A stretch of 64,000 nt of DNA from Stentor coeruleus (lineage: Eukaryota > Ciliophora > Heterotrichea > Heterotrichida > Stentoridae): contig MPUH01000028.1 of assembly GCA_001970955.1 (NCBI GenBank), forward strand, positions 1-64,000. Reading direction: 5' to 3'. The notes beneath the pieces are model-generated. The model was not told where the DNA came from, did no database searches, and worked only from the letters and a program-made list of their open reading frames with translations. A program made the translations under genes and the position numbers. Below, one piece after another: positions 19,934 to 30,505 of this stretch; the stretch's first letter is position 1, and every line of letters begins with the position of its first letter.

Positions 19934-21679
19934 ATGTCGAGCCAGACTGATTTAATAAACCAACACTTCCGTGTTCTGTGCCAAAACGATTCACAATTTC
20001 CCATCATATCCAATTCCTCTATATCCCAGCCAGTTTATTGGGAATATCTTAAAGATAAGTCAAATAATCAAATCCCAGACTGCTTTCTTTACTTATATAT
20101 TGACAAATACTTTACTTTTGATCCTATGACCAAATTACTTATATCTAATTCAGATTTTTATCAAGTTTCAGACCTTTACAAATCTAATCCTAATAACTAC
20201 TATTCAAGAATACAATATTCTGACACAAATCTAACTCAACACGCTGATTTAACTAATACTTTTATTTCAAATTTATATTACAGTACTAAAGAATCAGCAT
20301 TACTTTTAGGACTATGTGAATGTTTAGTAAGGACTAATTATAATGAAATTCTATTAAAAATTGCAGATAATTTCATACAAAAATCTCAACAAACTAAAGA
20401 TTTTAAAGATATTTACAAATTGCTATGGGAAAATGGTATACAATCGAGTTTATTGAAATTAAAACTAGCTTCTAAGTTTGTTGATTATGAATTAGATAGT
20501 GTTTATTCAATGCAAAATTTTGCTAATACTTTTAATTTAGGGGTTTCGGTTAAGAATTTTAATAGTGATAAAGGATTAGAAAGTTTTACTATTTTACCAG
20601 AAAATCCTCAGATTATTCCTGTTCCGATTATTCAGTTGGGGAAATTTAAGAATTATGTTTTTTGTTTGTATTCAGATGATGTTAATGCACTTGATGGGTT
20701 TGATACAAAAGGGAATTTATCAAAGAGTTCTGAAATTGATTTATCGAGCAAAATGTTTCGTGCTATTGAAAATAAAGAAAACTCTGCTGAATTTATTGAA
20801 ATTATTGAGAATCTCAGTCAGGTTTTATTAGAATCATTAAAAAGCAGTTGTGACAAAACCAAAATCAACCAAATAATTGAAAACATTGAAACAAAAATAA
20901 GAGCCAAAAGCCAAAAATCCCTTAAATTCCAAAAATCTTTAAAAATACTAACTGAAGTAAAATTCCAACTTACCAATAACCCACTCATACTTCTAGACCA
21001 AGATTTACCCCCAAACCTTACAAAAAATTCAAACCCTCCATCATTCCCAAAACCATCACAAAGCAACAGCCATAAGCCAAAAATCCCATCTCCAAACATG
21101 CAAAATAATTTCAATCCTAATATTTTAAACTCAAAAAATCTAGCAACTCCTATAGTAAATCCTCAGTCAAGATTTTTAAAGCCAGACATATCATATCCAG
21201 TAAATTCTCAGATTTCATTTAAACCTATTCAACAAAATTATATCCAAAACTCTCCAATCCAACTTCCATCACAAAAATCATATGCTCCATCAATTCCTAA
21301 TCAACAAAATTTAACAAATAAAGGGGGGAAAAATGTTATATCAAATCAACCATATCCATTATATTCACCTTATAATCCACCAGTTGTAGCTAAACTTGAG
21401 AAATGTATAGGTTGTGAAAAAAATAAATTGTGTATTACGATTCATTCTAATTGTAGATTATGCCAAGGATGTATTTATAAATCTTTAAGTCAAAAAATAG
21501 CTAGATGCGCATATTGTGGGGCTAATATTGAGAATATTAGAAGTGATATAATATTGAGGATAAGCTTTAGTTGTGATAAATGTAAGCAAAAAACTAAAAA
21601 TTTTGACTTTTTGGAATGTGGATGTATTATATGCAAGAAAAATTGCAAGAGTGATAATCATGTTTGTCAGAATAGATAG
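19934..21679 (+). CDS. Zinc-ribbon protein with otubain-like N-terminal region, copy A (581 aa)
   Basis: The true ATG is at 19934 (MSSQTDLINQ); the frame before it starts at a TTG. Residues ~1-270 form a folded domain whose later part (MQNFANTFNLGVSV, then PENPQIIPVPIIQLG, then YVFCLYS) is arranged like the C-terminal half of otubain-type peptidases, but I see no Gly-Asp-x-Asn-Cys motif and no His at the expected place, so any enzymatic role is doubtful. Residues ~340-490 are a Pro/Asn/Ser/Gln-rich disordered linker. The last ~85 residues hold CxxC pairs (CIGC, CRLCQGC, CAYC, CDKC, CGCIIC) suited to bind two to four zinc ions. A paralogue lies tail-to-tail at 21850-23803. Confidence 0.7.
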   Translation: MSSQTDLINQHFRVLCQNDSQFPIISNSSISQPVYWEYLKDKSNNQIPDCFLYLYIDKYFTFDPMTKLLISNSDFYQVSDLYKSNPNNYYSRIQYSDTNLTQHADLTNTFISNLYYSTKESALLLGLCECLVRTNYNEILLKIADNFIQKSQQTKDFKDIYKLLWENGIQSSLLKLKLASKFVDYELDSVYSMQNFANTFNLGVSVKNFNSDKGLESFTILPENPQIIPVPIIQLGKFKNYVFCLYSDDVNALDGFDTKGNLSKSSEIDLSSKMFRAIENKENSAEFIEIIENLSQVLLESLKSSCDKTKINQIIENIETKIRAKSQKSLKFQKSLKILTEVKFQLTNNPLILLDQDLPPNLTKNSNPPSFPKPSQSNSHKPKIPSPNMQNNFNPNILNSKNLATPIVNPQSRFLKPDISYPVNSQISFKPIQQNYIQNSPIQLPSQKSYAPSIPNQQNLTNKGGKNVISNQPYPLYSPYNPPVVAKLEKCIGCEKNKLCITIHSNCRLCQGCIYKSLSQKIARCAYCGANIENIRSDIILRISFSCDKCKQKTKNFDFLECGCIICKKNCKSDNHVCQNR

Positions 21680-21849
21680 TGTTTTAATTAAGAATATTTG
21701 GATTATAATTTGTTTTTATTGCAGAGGGATATAGGAAATAGAGGAAGTTTGTGGAATGTGGAAGATAATATGATTTTTTAGGTTTAAAGCCCTTGGGTTT
21801 TGGATAAAAGCATGATTTAACTAAAATATTAATTATTTCTAAACTATTA

Positions 21850-23803
21850 TTAAGTGCAGTTATGGGCTTTTTTTGAGCATGAATCTTCACAAAGCAAGCA
21901 TCCACATTCTAGTTTACGAGCTTTACCAGTTCTACCACAAGAATCACAAACCCATTCTTTTTTAGAAGTAAATTTACTCTTGACACTTAGAATTACTGAT
22001 TTCCCACATAAAAAGCACTTAGAATTCTTACTATGGATAGACTCAATAATACATCCTTGGCATATAATACATGAATCATGAAAAACTTCACATTTTTTAT
22101 TTTTTTTACAAGAACCACAAACTACCTTCCCCAGATTCTGTCTTTGCACAACTATAGTTCTTGTTGAATCAGTCTTAACTTGGGTCTGACTAACATATGA
22201 GTTTCTTTTACCCTCATCCGGAACTTTCTCCATATTATTAATTGGGTATCCACTTTTAAGAGGGTTATTATTTGCACCTTGATTAATTANGATACATATT
22301 ATTAATTGGGTATCCACTTTTAAGAGGGTTATTATTTGCACCTTGATTAATTACTGTCTTATTGTTTTGTTGAATAACAGTATGATTAGTATTAGCACCT
22401 TGATTAATTACTGTCTTATTGTTTTGTTGAATAACAGTATGGTTAGTATTAACACCTTGATTAATTACTGTCTTATTATTTTGTGGAATAACATTATAGT
22501 TATTAGGGTAATTAGATGATATATAATCAGTAGCTTTCTGTGAATAATTCGGTGCATAATTCATACTTTGAGGATTTGCTATATAGCTTGTAGGCCCTTT
22601 ATTATTTGTAAAAATACTTTTTTGAGCATTTAAAGATATTTTATCATATTGTTTGATTATTGGAGATGGCATTTCAACTTTTTTATCACTCACAATATTA
22701 TTTTTGCTTTCCTCATACTTTACTTTTATTGGTTGGTTCGATAATCCACTCTTGCTTATTTTATCTATCGCGTTTTTCAAATTCGGCACTGAATTACTTA
22801 GTATTGCTTTTAATTCCTCATTTGAATCTATTTTCTTTATAACATTAGTTAGTTTTTCAGTGTTTTTTTTCTCATTTTCATTAAAAAAACAGGTTGATAA
22901 GATATCAATAATTTCTATAAACTCAGAGTTTTTAACTTTAGAAGTTTCTTCGACTGTAAAAAATGAGTCAAGTATCACTTCATTTTCATAACTTTTTTTA
23001 ATTTTCCCAGTTTCATCAAACCCATCATATTCATTCTGAATATTTGAATACAAAACACAAGTATAAATTCCACATGTGATTAATTTAATAATTGGTATTG
23101 GGGTTATCTCTGGAAACTCTGGAAGAATTATATATTTAGTATATTCAATTTGATTTTTTATACTAATCACACATATTCCAACATTAAAATAATCAGCAAG
23201 TTTTTGAATAGAACTTGGGTTATCTAAATCACAATCTGTATATTTGCTTATAAGATTAGCTCTTAATTCTTTAGATTCTTTTGTGTTAGCAAGAAGATAA
23301 TCAAAAAGTGCTTTATAATGGTTTTTAAATGGAAGTTTAGGCTTTGATGGAAGAAGTTTTTCTAATAATAATGGATTATGATTAGTTCTCAGTAAACATT
23401 CGAAATGCCCTAACATAAGAGCTGATCCTTTAGTACAAAAGTACATATTTGAAACAAAGCAATCAGCGAAATCTTTGTTTTGAGGGAAATTTGTATTTGA
23501 AAAAGGAACTCTAGTGTTAAATTCGCTTTCTGTTATGAACAAATCATTTAGAGGATTTATGGTTATTGTACAAATTAATATTCTTCTGTCGTGATAATAT
23601 ATAAAATCACATCCTATGTAATAGTATATAGTGAAATCATTTATTTGGCTCTGATTACTTGCAAATAGACTTCTCCAATCAAATTCTCCTTTATATCCGG
23701 GGCCTTGAATGTATGGATTACCGTTAGTGCCAAGGCCTAAAAGCCGAAAATAGTTATTTTCCAATTTATTGTTGATGCTTACAGAGCTACTGCAATCTGC
23801 CAT
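21850..23803 (-). CDS. Zinc-ribbon protein with otubain-like N-terminal region, copy B (frame split by an assembly join)
   Basis: Same layout as the gene at 19934-21679: N-terminal domain (~1-300; shared blocks such as SALMLGHFECLLRTN and PEFPEITPIPIIKL), disordered linker, and C-terminal Cys pairs (CGSC, CIICQGC, CFLC, CDSC, CGCLLC). The frame appears broken at 22290, but the N there is flanked by two copies of the same ~56 nt, so this is most likely an assembly duplication; without it one protein of roughly 630 residues results. The linker carries a 19-residue repeat (INQGANTNHTVIQQNNKTV type). Start ATG at 23803. As in copy A, no catalytic Cys/His pair is evident. Confidence 0.7.
22234..22354. 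repeat. Duplicated flank around single N at 22290
   Basis: About 56 nt (beginning attattaattgggtatcc) occur on both sides of the N, with a few extra bases after it. This is typical of two overlapping contig ends joined with a gap of one base. Confidence 0.85.
22346..22515 (-). repeat. Three 57-nt in-frame tandem repeats
   Basis: Units start at 22346, 22403 and 22460 (plus coordinates), each 57 nt, with few differences. They encode about 19 residues of an Asn/Thr/Gln-rich linker in the gene at 21850-23803. The number of copies probably varies between alleles. Confidence 0.85.
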
Positions 23804-24005
23804 TTATAGACGATAAAAATAGTGTTTTTAAAGAAGAATCTGCTGTGAGTTTAGAAAACCTTTAAAAAACAATTGAAATTAAGCCTTTTAAACTTTGAAG
23901 AGTACGTTAAAATATAAGGATTTATAAGATTATTTGACTTGAGGGTGTAAGTTTTTTAATAATATCGATGGTTGGAAGCATATTTATGAATGAAGATTTA
24001 TTATA

Positions 24006-24296
24006 TTGAACGATTTTATGGGGCAATCGATAGCAACTAACTTCCGGTTGGAAGGTTTTGGATTCAAGTCTTGTCGTTATTATGTTTTTAAGATTTTATC
24101 AAGTTGTTTTGATAGGACAATACGATTTTATGGAATACTTGTACCCTATTGCATTACTACAAGCCTAAATTTTCACTTAAAACAGTCGCTATCAGACCAA
24201 ATCATATCTAGACTCGAGTATTTGTATTCAAAAAACTACCTTCACAAAGATATCAAGTCTGTCAGTTTTATAATTGGTTTAGAACAAAATTACTGA
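24006..24296 (+). pseudogene. Decayed CK1-type kinase fragment (plus strand)
   Basis: A 96-codon open stretch that begins only with TTG and has no ATG consistent with a full kinase. Its end reads SLSDQIISRLEYLYSKNYLHKDIK, which corresponds to the alphaE helix and catalytic loop of casein kinase 1 (family form: [23 protein letters not shown]). After HKDIK the Pro-x-Asn needed for metal binding is lost (SVSF). The earlier part (residues ~20-55) only weakly follows the kinase, and the N-lobe and the rest of the C-lobe are missing. It is a relic, not a working gene. The Stentor kinome is known to be greatly expanded, so such debris is expected. Confidence 0.7.
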
Positions 24297-26038
24297 TAAA
24301 AAAAGCTAATACTTNAAAGATAATTATAACAAAATTACTGATAAAAAAAGCTAATACTTCAAGTATACGTCCTTTGTGTAGTTTTGACTATAGTGTTTGC
24401 GAATTTCATTAGTCATACTAGAACTTTAAGATCGGCCTAGTTATTCTTTATTTAAAAGAAACTTTAATAATTTGTTTGGAAGAATTGGGATGACTTTCCT
24501 AGTAGAACGTTAAAATAACATAAATATATAAGCCAAGGATTAAAAATGATGGAAGAGATGTGCTGGGGTGTATAAGATAAGTAAGAATTATAAGAAAATA
24601 TATTTGATGAAAGGTTTTGAAGGTGAGGATAGAGAGTTGTAAGGATGGGTTGAGAGAAGGTTTAAATATAAGATTTTTTAATAGATGATTGAGGTAGGAT
24701 TTTAAAATAGGAAATAAGCTGAAGAAGTTATAAAGGGAAATATATTTGGAATGATGAAGATAAGGGTAAATGTAGTTTAGGCTAAAATCATCATATAAGT
24801 TGTGCATGAAAAATTGTAGACTTTTTTAATTTTAAAGATAGTTAAGTATTTTATATAATGAATGTTTGATTGTTATTATACTTAAAAATTTAAAAGTGTT
24901 GTTTAAGGAACTATGTGTTTATAATTAGGTTTATTGTATTTTGTATATTTTTATTAGAAAATCTAAAATTGATTTTTTGTTATTATTACTTCATGTATAA
25001 TTTTGGATTTAAAGTATACTAATGCTATTGTGTATATATAAGTTAAATTATGTATTTTATTTAGCTTTCAAATCATAGCAAATCAAAGTTTAAAGTAGGT
25101 GGTAGTTAAGGTGATATGGTTTAAACCTTGTCCGATCGAGGTTTGTCCTACAATCTCTTTCTTTAGGCAGATTCGGTATATTAAATCACTTGTTGTCGCT
25201 GGCTATGCAACTCTTTACTTGGCTGAGGAGGTCTTTACTGTTTCTTTTCTTTAGCGTCAAGATGATGGAGGGAAGTCTTGTGTTCACCTTATTTTCTTGA
25301 AGAATCCAGCTTGCTTTAGGCATACTTTGAAGTTCTTATGGTGTTCATAGCAAACTGGGCATTTAGTTCTAGAAGTGTTATATAGCAAATCAAATATATA
25401 TTCTATATAATACTTCAAACAATTTCAAAGATTTTATTGAAAATTGGCCCTTTAAGATACGATAACTGTAATTTATATTCAATATTTTCAAATTTTTTTC
25501 TCTCTTATAATACAAAACTATACTATTTTCATATGCAAACTGTATTCTCACAGTTCATATTATCATTAGTATTAGTTACACACAGTTTATATAATGCTTA
25601 ATAATTATACAGTAATTATAGTTACCGTAAATCACTTTACCATAAGTTTGGAAATGATATTAAAATTAAAATCAAAAGTCTAATAATAAAATTATATTAA
25701 CATAAAAACAAATATTTAACACAAATTTGTTGTATTTTCCCTCAAAATGATTATCTTTAATATATAAAAGACACAAGTAAGTAGAATATTTATAAGGTAA
25801 AAAACTATAAAGTAAGATAATATTGTAATAGGAAGTTTTTATGAAAAATAAAATTTGTTTTGAAAATTTATAAAGGTTTTTAAGGTTGATATATTATCAA
25901 AAATAGTAAAGAACAATAGTTATTATAAAGTAATAATCATATGGAGTTAAGAGATAAATAATAATTTTATAAGCCAAATACCAGGACGAAATTGCAAATT
26001 TTTATGTTTTGTTGACTATGATTATGCTTTTCAAAATT

Positions 26039-26196
26039 GGGAATTAAGTAAAAATTACAGTCGATACTAGATTATATGTATTTTATTGAATATAAAATTG
26101 TAAGTGGGAAATTAAGTGAATTTACAGTCGATTTTAGATGATATTTATTGTAAAATTTAAGGTTGTAAGATGAAATTAAGTGGAATTTACAGTCAG
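26039..26196. repeat. Three imperfect ~66-bp tandem repeats
   Basis: A core like gaaattaagtgaatttacag occurs at about 26040, 26108 and 26172, at 64-68 bp spacing, with diverged sequence between. The array ends at the 3' end of the gene at 26206-26442, so it may lie in that gene's 3' flank. Confidence 0.65.
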
Positions 26197-26205
26197 CTCC
26201 AATTT

Positions 26206-26442
26206 TTACAAGTCTCTTTGTTGTTCATATTGCACTTCTTTTTTTACAATCCTTTTAAGATATAAAGGATTTATTAGCAAATTCAATACAGGCGCTTTAG
26301 AATCTTTAATCTCATAAATCAAGTTTCTTGCTTCAGCTGACATTAGTTTTCTATCCACTTTAAAATTATTCATAACATCAGTAAGTCTTTGTGGTTTAGT
26401 CTTAGTAATCATCTTCTTTTGCCTTAATACACAAGATCCCAT
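26206..26442 (-). CDS. Small MGSC-type acylated protein, copy 1 (78 aa)
   Basis: I choose the ATG at 26442 because it gives MGSCVLRQKK, with Gly2 for N-myristoylation and Cys4 for palmitoylation, and because the paralogue at 27680-27892 starts in the same way (MGSCALKQSK). The shared C-terminal part is NLIYEIKDSKAPVLNLLINP followed by LYLKRIVKK. It is a small, basic, probably membrane-anchored protein of unknown family. Conservation between two copies in coding sequence, with diverged DNA around them, argues that both are real genes. Confidence 0.7.
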   Translation of the reverse strand: MGSCVLRQKKMITKTKPQRLTDVMNNFKVDRKLMSAEARNLIYEIKDSKAPVLNLLINPLYLKRIVKKEVQYEQQRDL

Positions 26443-27679
26443 TGTTATATTTATATACATCAAAAAAATTCTACCTTTATCCATTAAAAAATTCTAAAAT
26501 TTTGTGTTATAGCAGAGGGACTTGATAATTTGAATAGAAATGCAAAAGATTAATTAAAACAACAAAAACACAATCTTAGGTCGGGATAAGGCTTACACTA
26601 ATATAAGCCTTGGGTAAAATTATTAGCTTAGCAGTAAAAAAGCTCATAGTAAAATATAAAATCTTAAACAAGTCATAGGGTTAATTAAACCTGAAGATTA
26701 AATGTATTGCATAAATTATTGGAGATATGGCTGGAAACTGATATAAAAATAGCTGGTTTTGGCTCAGAAAAGATACTAAGGTCATAAGGGAAATATTTTT
26801 TTTTTGATTGCATTCATAAGGAAATATTTTTTCTTTGGTTGCATTCATAGGGATCAACTGCATTTAAAGGTATAAAACAATAGGATTTTGTCATATAAAT
26901 CCTCTGTGGATATTAAAAGTCTTTAATAATAAGAGAAATTATGTTTCTTGGCTTAATTCGCTGAAATTCTGTATTGGTCCTAACAGTAAGAATAATGAAA
27001 CTAGAAATGAGTGTTTGATATTTATGAATATAATGAAACTAGAAATTAGCGTTGATGTTTATGAATATAATAAATAAAGAAAGGCTAAATAATAATACTA
27101 GGTAAGCTTAAAAAAAATTATAGAAAAAAGTGTTTGAATGCATACCTTAATTCCAAAGAATTAAATAAAATATAACCATAATCAAGAAAATTTTTAGTCT
27201 AAAAGGATTTTTTTCTTTATAATTTCCTTAGCTAAACTCATAAATACTCTTAAATCACACTTAGCCATGAAAAGTTTATGGATTATTAATATAAAAAGCT
27301 TTATAAACTTAAAAGAGGTAATACAAAACAGTTCATAATTATAAATAAATTTACATTTTGTATGGAAAATGAAACAGAAATACAAAACTCCATTATCCTT
27401 ATCATCTTTTAACAGGAGTTTTTACACCTGACCACATAAGTTTATCATCAGATCCTATCGTAAATTAAAAATACTCATAAAATATTTCTTCTTTAGGTAT
27501 AAAATCAATAAACACTTTCAGAATAAAAACTAAAAACCATATGAATTTTATTCAAAAACTTATATTCAACTACTCATTCCTATTATCAAAGTATAAAACA
27601 ATAATCTTTATAATAATTTCATCATAATGTATAGTGTTACTAACATAATCTTATTAGTTTATACATAAAATACTTCATA
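26443..27679. other. Intergenic with two short tandem repeats
   Basis: No gene is seen. At 26783-26864 a ~30-bp unit (cataaggaaatatttttt...gcatt) is present in two clear copies and a third degenerate one. At 26992-27066 a ~38-bp unit (ataatgaaactagaaatgag...) is repeated twice. Confidence 0.6.
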
Positions 27680-27892
27680 TTAATTATCATTCTTAGCTAT
27701 TCTTCTTAGATAAAGAGAATTGGTGTGCAAATTAAGCCTTGGTACCTTAGCATTTTTAGCTGAGAAAATGAGGTTTCTTATTTCATATCTTCTACATGGT
27801 TTAAATACCACAGATACATTTTTTGTATCGAGAACACTTGAATTCTTATGTTTCGAATATTGTTTACTCTGCTTCAATGCACAGGATCCCAT
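27680..27892 (-). CDS. Small MGSC-type acylated protein, copy 2 (70 aa)
   Basis: It starts with ATG at 27892 and begins MGSCALKQSK, with the same myristoylation and palmitoylation signature as the gene 1.5 kb away on the same strand. The C-terminal half (RNLIFSAKNAKVPRLNLHTN, then LYLRRIAKN) aligns with RNLIYEIKDSKAPVLNLLIN and LYLKRIVKK of copy 1. The middle is diverged. The two are tandem paralogues; the product is probably a small peripheral membrane protein. The family is unknown to me. Confidence 0.7.
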   Translation of the reverse strand: MGSCALKQSKQYSKHKNSSVLDTKNVSVVFKPCRRYEIRNLIFSAKNAKVPRLNLHTNSLYLRRIAKNDN

Positions 27893-28699
27893 TTATATTA
27901 CAACTAAAAATTTTTGTATTGGAATTCGAACCATAAAAAATGGTTTGAATAGAAAAAGAGGAAGCTGTTACCTTTATATAAAGTATATATACAATAATAA
28001 TATACAATAATTGATTGATAAGTTGATAGAAGGATTATTAGGATAAAGAAAATTTGTATAGAATAAGGATTTACTTTTAAAAATATTTTTTTATTTGAGG
28101 AAGGCGGATTTAGATGAAAAAATAGTTTTTTTGAATAAGAAAAGACTTGGCGTGTAAAATTTTGCTTTGTGGAAGCTTTAGGGTGGTTGAAAACTTGAGA
28201 AGATGATTTATTGTTTCATAAAAAATAGGGTTAGTGCGAAATTGTCTTGTAGTTTTGATTATATAAAATTAAACAATTTTATTGAGTTTTTGATAGTAAA
28301 AAAGATGCTTTTTTAAGCTGTGGCAAAGTGAGATAAAAAGGTTTTTTTCATGGTTTTAAAGTATATGGATTAGTACTCATTAAAGTTATTGAAACAACTC
28401 TACTAGAAAAAAAAATAAAATACTTTCATACTAAAATAAACATATATAACTATAAAAAATCATTTATAATTGTAAAAAAATCACAACAAAAATGATAAAA
28501 CAAACCCTGTAAATCCCAAAAATTAAATTTCTTATATTATTTCTCTTTAAAAACACATAATATCATAATCATTAATCTTAAAACATAAAATCTACAATTC
28601 CACACTGTTTAAAATCTTCAATTATCAAATAATTTCATTTAATAACAGTTAATTCAATTTCCTAGCATTACCATTTTAAACTAATACAAATTAAACTTA
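27893..28699. other. Divergent intergenic region
   Basis: Shared upstream DNA of a minus-strand and a plus-strand gene. It is C-poor to about 28385 and then G-poor up to the next start codon. No gene or RNA is seen. Confidence 0.55.
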
Positions 28700-29329
28700 A
28701 TGGAAAGCTTTTTAAAAGGAGCAGGGTCTTCATTTTTAGCTATTTTCATCTCAGAAATCGGAGATAGGACTTTTATTATCCTAGCAATCCTCGCTCAAAA
28801 ACAGTCACTTTCAGCAATAGTCCTAGGCAATCAAATAGCTTTAACCCCATTAATCATCATATCAGCATACCTAGGCAATGCAGTTACATTACTCCCTACA
28901 TTCTATTTAAACCTTATAGCCACTTTAGCATTCTTAGTTTTTTCATTTGTATCATTCTATGAAGCTTATAAAGAATCATCTAAGAATAATGATTCAGATT
29001 CATCAGACAGTGAAAATGAACAAGAAAAACTTGAGCCACTTCTTTTGCAGGCAGGTTGGTGGAAAGTACTTATAAAAACAACACTATTGATATTTATGGC
29101 TGAACTTGGTGATGTTAGTCAATTTGCAACTTTGTCTTTATCAATGCTTTTTTCACCTGAAGCAGTTATTATTGGAGCATCACTTGCAATGCTTTTATGT
29201 GGATTATTAGCTGTTGGTTTAGGAAGGGTTATTGGTAAATATGTGAATGAGATGTGGACTAATCTTTTTACTGGATGCTTGTTTTTAGGATTTGGAATTT
29301 ATTCATTTGCGGTAATGATTTCTGAGTAG
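28700..29329 (+). CDS. GDT1/TMEM165-family cation transporter
   Basis: 209 residues with two homologous halves of three membrane helices each, the standard layout of the UPF0016 family (yeast Gdt1, human TMEM165), which exchanges Ca2+/Mn2+ for H+ at the Golgi. The first signature motif is EIGDRT (~19-24). The second reads ELGDVSQ where the family normally has E-x-G-D-(K/R)-(S/T), so a basic residue is replaced by Val. A Ser/Asp/Glu-rich loop (~92-112) separates the halves. There is no obvious cleavable signal peptide. Start ATG at 28700. Confidence 0.9.
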   Translation: MESFLKGAGSSFLAIFISEIGDRTFIILAILAQKQSLSAIVLGNQIALTPLIIISAYLGNAVTLLPTFYLNLIATLAFLVFSFVSFYEAYKESSKNNDSDSSDSENEQEKLEPLLLQAGWWKVLIKTTLLIFMAELGDVSQFATLSLSMLFSPEAVIIGASLAMLLCGLLAVGLGRVIGKYVNEMWTNLFTGCLFLGFGIYSFAVMISE

Positions 29330-30505
29330 GTTTAGGGAATAAGTTAAGTTCATGTGGTTTGAGTAGTTTTTTTTTTTGGTATTTATGATATGGTTTAGTA
29401 GTGAAAGTTTTGGGATTTGGGAAATGTAATAGTTTTTAGGATTTTAGGATGGAAAAGTTGTCATTAGGATGGGTTTTTTTTGTGTGATATTTCGATTTCC
29501 CTTTTGGTCAGGTGAGAATTTGGAAGGTTGTGATAAAAAAGATAGTTTGTTTGTTAGCTTAGTTTTACCAAATTCAAAATATAAATGATGATAATTTTAA
29601 CTATTTTACTTATGTAAAATTTTATGAGGTTACCATAGAAACAACTCTAATGTTTATTTGTAGTAATTTTATTGTACAAAAAGGATTCCAGTCACTTAAA
29701 AAATTTAGGATCTCAAAGAATTTTATATAAGCATAAAAAAAATATTGTTTTTATTAAGGTTAATCATATTTGAAATCAATATTATATCTTAAAGAAATCA
29801 CACAAACATATTTCAGATTATAAAATCTGAATCGTAAAGACTTAAATATCTTATAATAATATGAATTGAAGCAGAATAAACTCAGATATATAAGAACTTA
29901 AAAGCATATTCTCAAATTGTGATACTATATTTCTATTTTAAATTTTAAAATTAACTTATCTTCAACGTTAAGTATTTAAATAATCGATTTGAACATAATA
30001 AGAAACTTTACATAAATTTCATATATAAAATTATAAATAACTGTTTGACTACATAAAAATAATCATTAAAACCATAAAATATCAATCGTAACAATCACTT
30101 TGTTATAAGGGCTGATATTTTATATGAAAAATATTACATATTATATAAACATCAAAATTTTCCATCTGAATTTATCAAAAAAAAAGTATTAATTTAGCAT
30201 ATTGAAAAGCTAATGTATAAAAATGCAAACATCTTCATCCTCCACTATACTAAAAACTAAATTTCCAATAGTAAATTTACATATAGCTTCTTTTTTATAT
30301 CAGCAATACCGAAAATCAAAAACTATTAAAATTTCCCAATCTCACAGAATAACATCAACTTTTTTTATAAAAAACCCCTCCTCTCTATCATCATTAAGCA
30401 ACAACCTCCTAATTTTTTTCTTATAAAATACCTTAAAACCTAAAAGCCATATCTTAACACAACTTGAAAACTTCTAATATCATATTTTCATTACAACAAA
30501 TAATA
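29330..30505. other. Intergenic, no gene seen
   Basis: About 1.2 kb. The first 200 bp are G/T-rich and C-poor; 30200-30460 is C-rich and G-poor. A short open stretch at 30223-30426 has no coding character. Confidence 0.5.

Larger units (their letters stand above)
23804..26205. other. Intergenic region with kinase relic, join artefact and a GC-richer patch
   Basis: Besides the CK1 fragment (24006-24296), a single N at 24315 sits between two copies of the 32-nt segment aacaaaattactgataaaaa... A patch at about 25090-25390 is clearly richer in G+C than its surroundings. On the minus strand it reads CPVCYEHHKNFKVC in one frame before a stop, reminiscent of a zinc-binding knuckle, so it may be another gene relic. 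The remainder is AT-rich, and C-poor around 24480-24830. Confidence 0.5.

Noticed and set aside
27915-27945. Possible tRNA T-arm (ggttcgaattcc on the minus strand)
   Set aside because: The stem does not pair over five bases, and no acceptor, D or anticodon arms are found around it.
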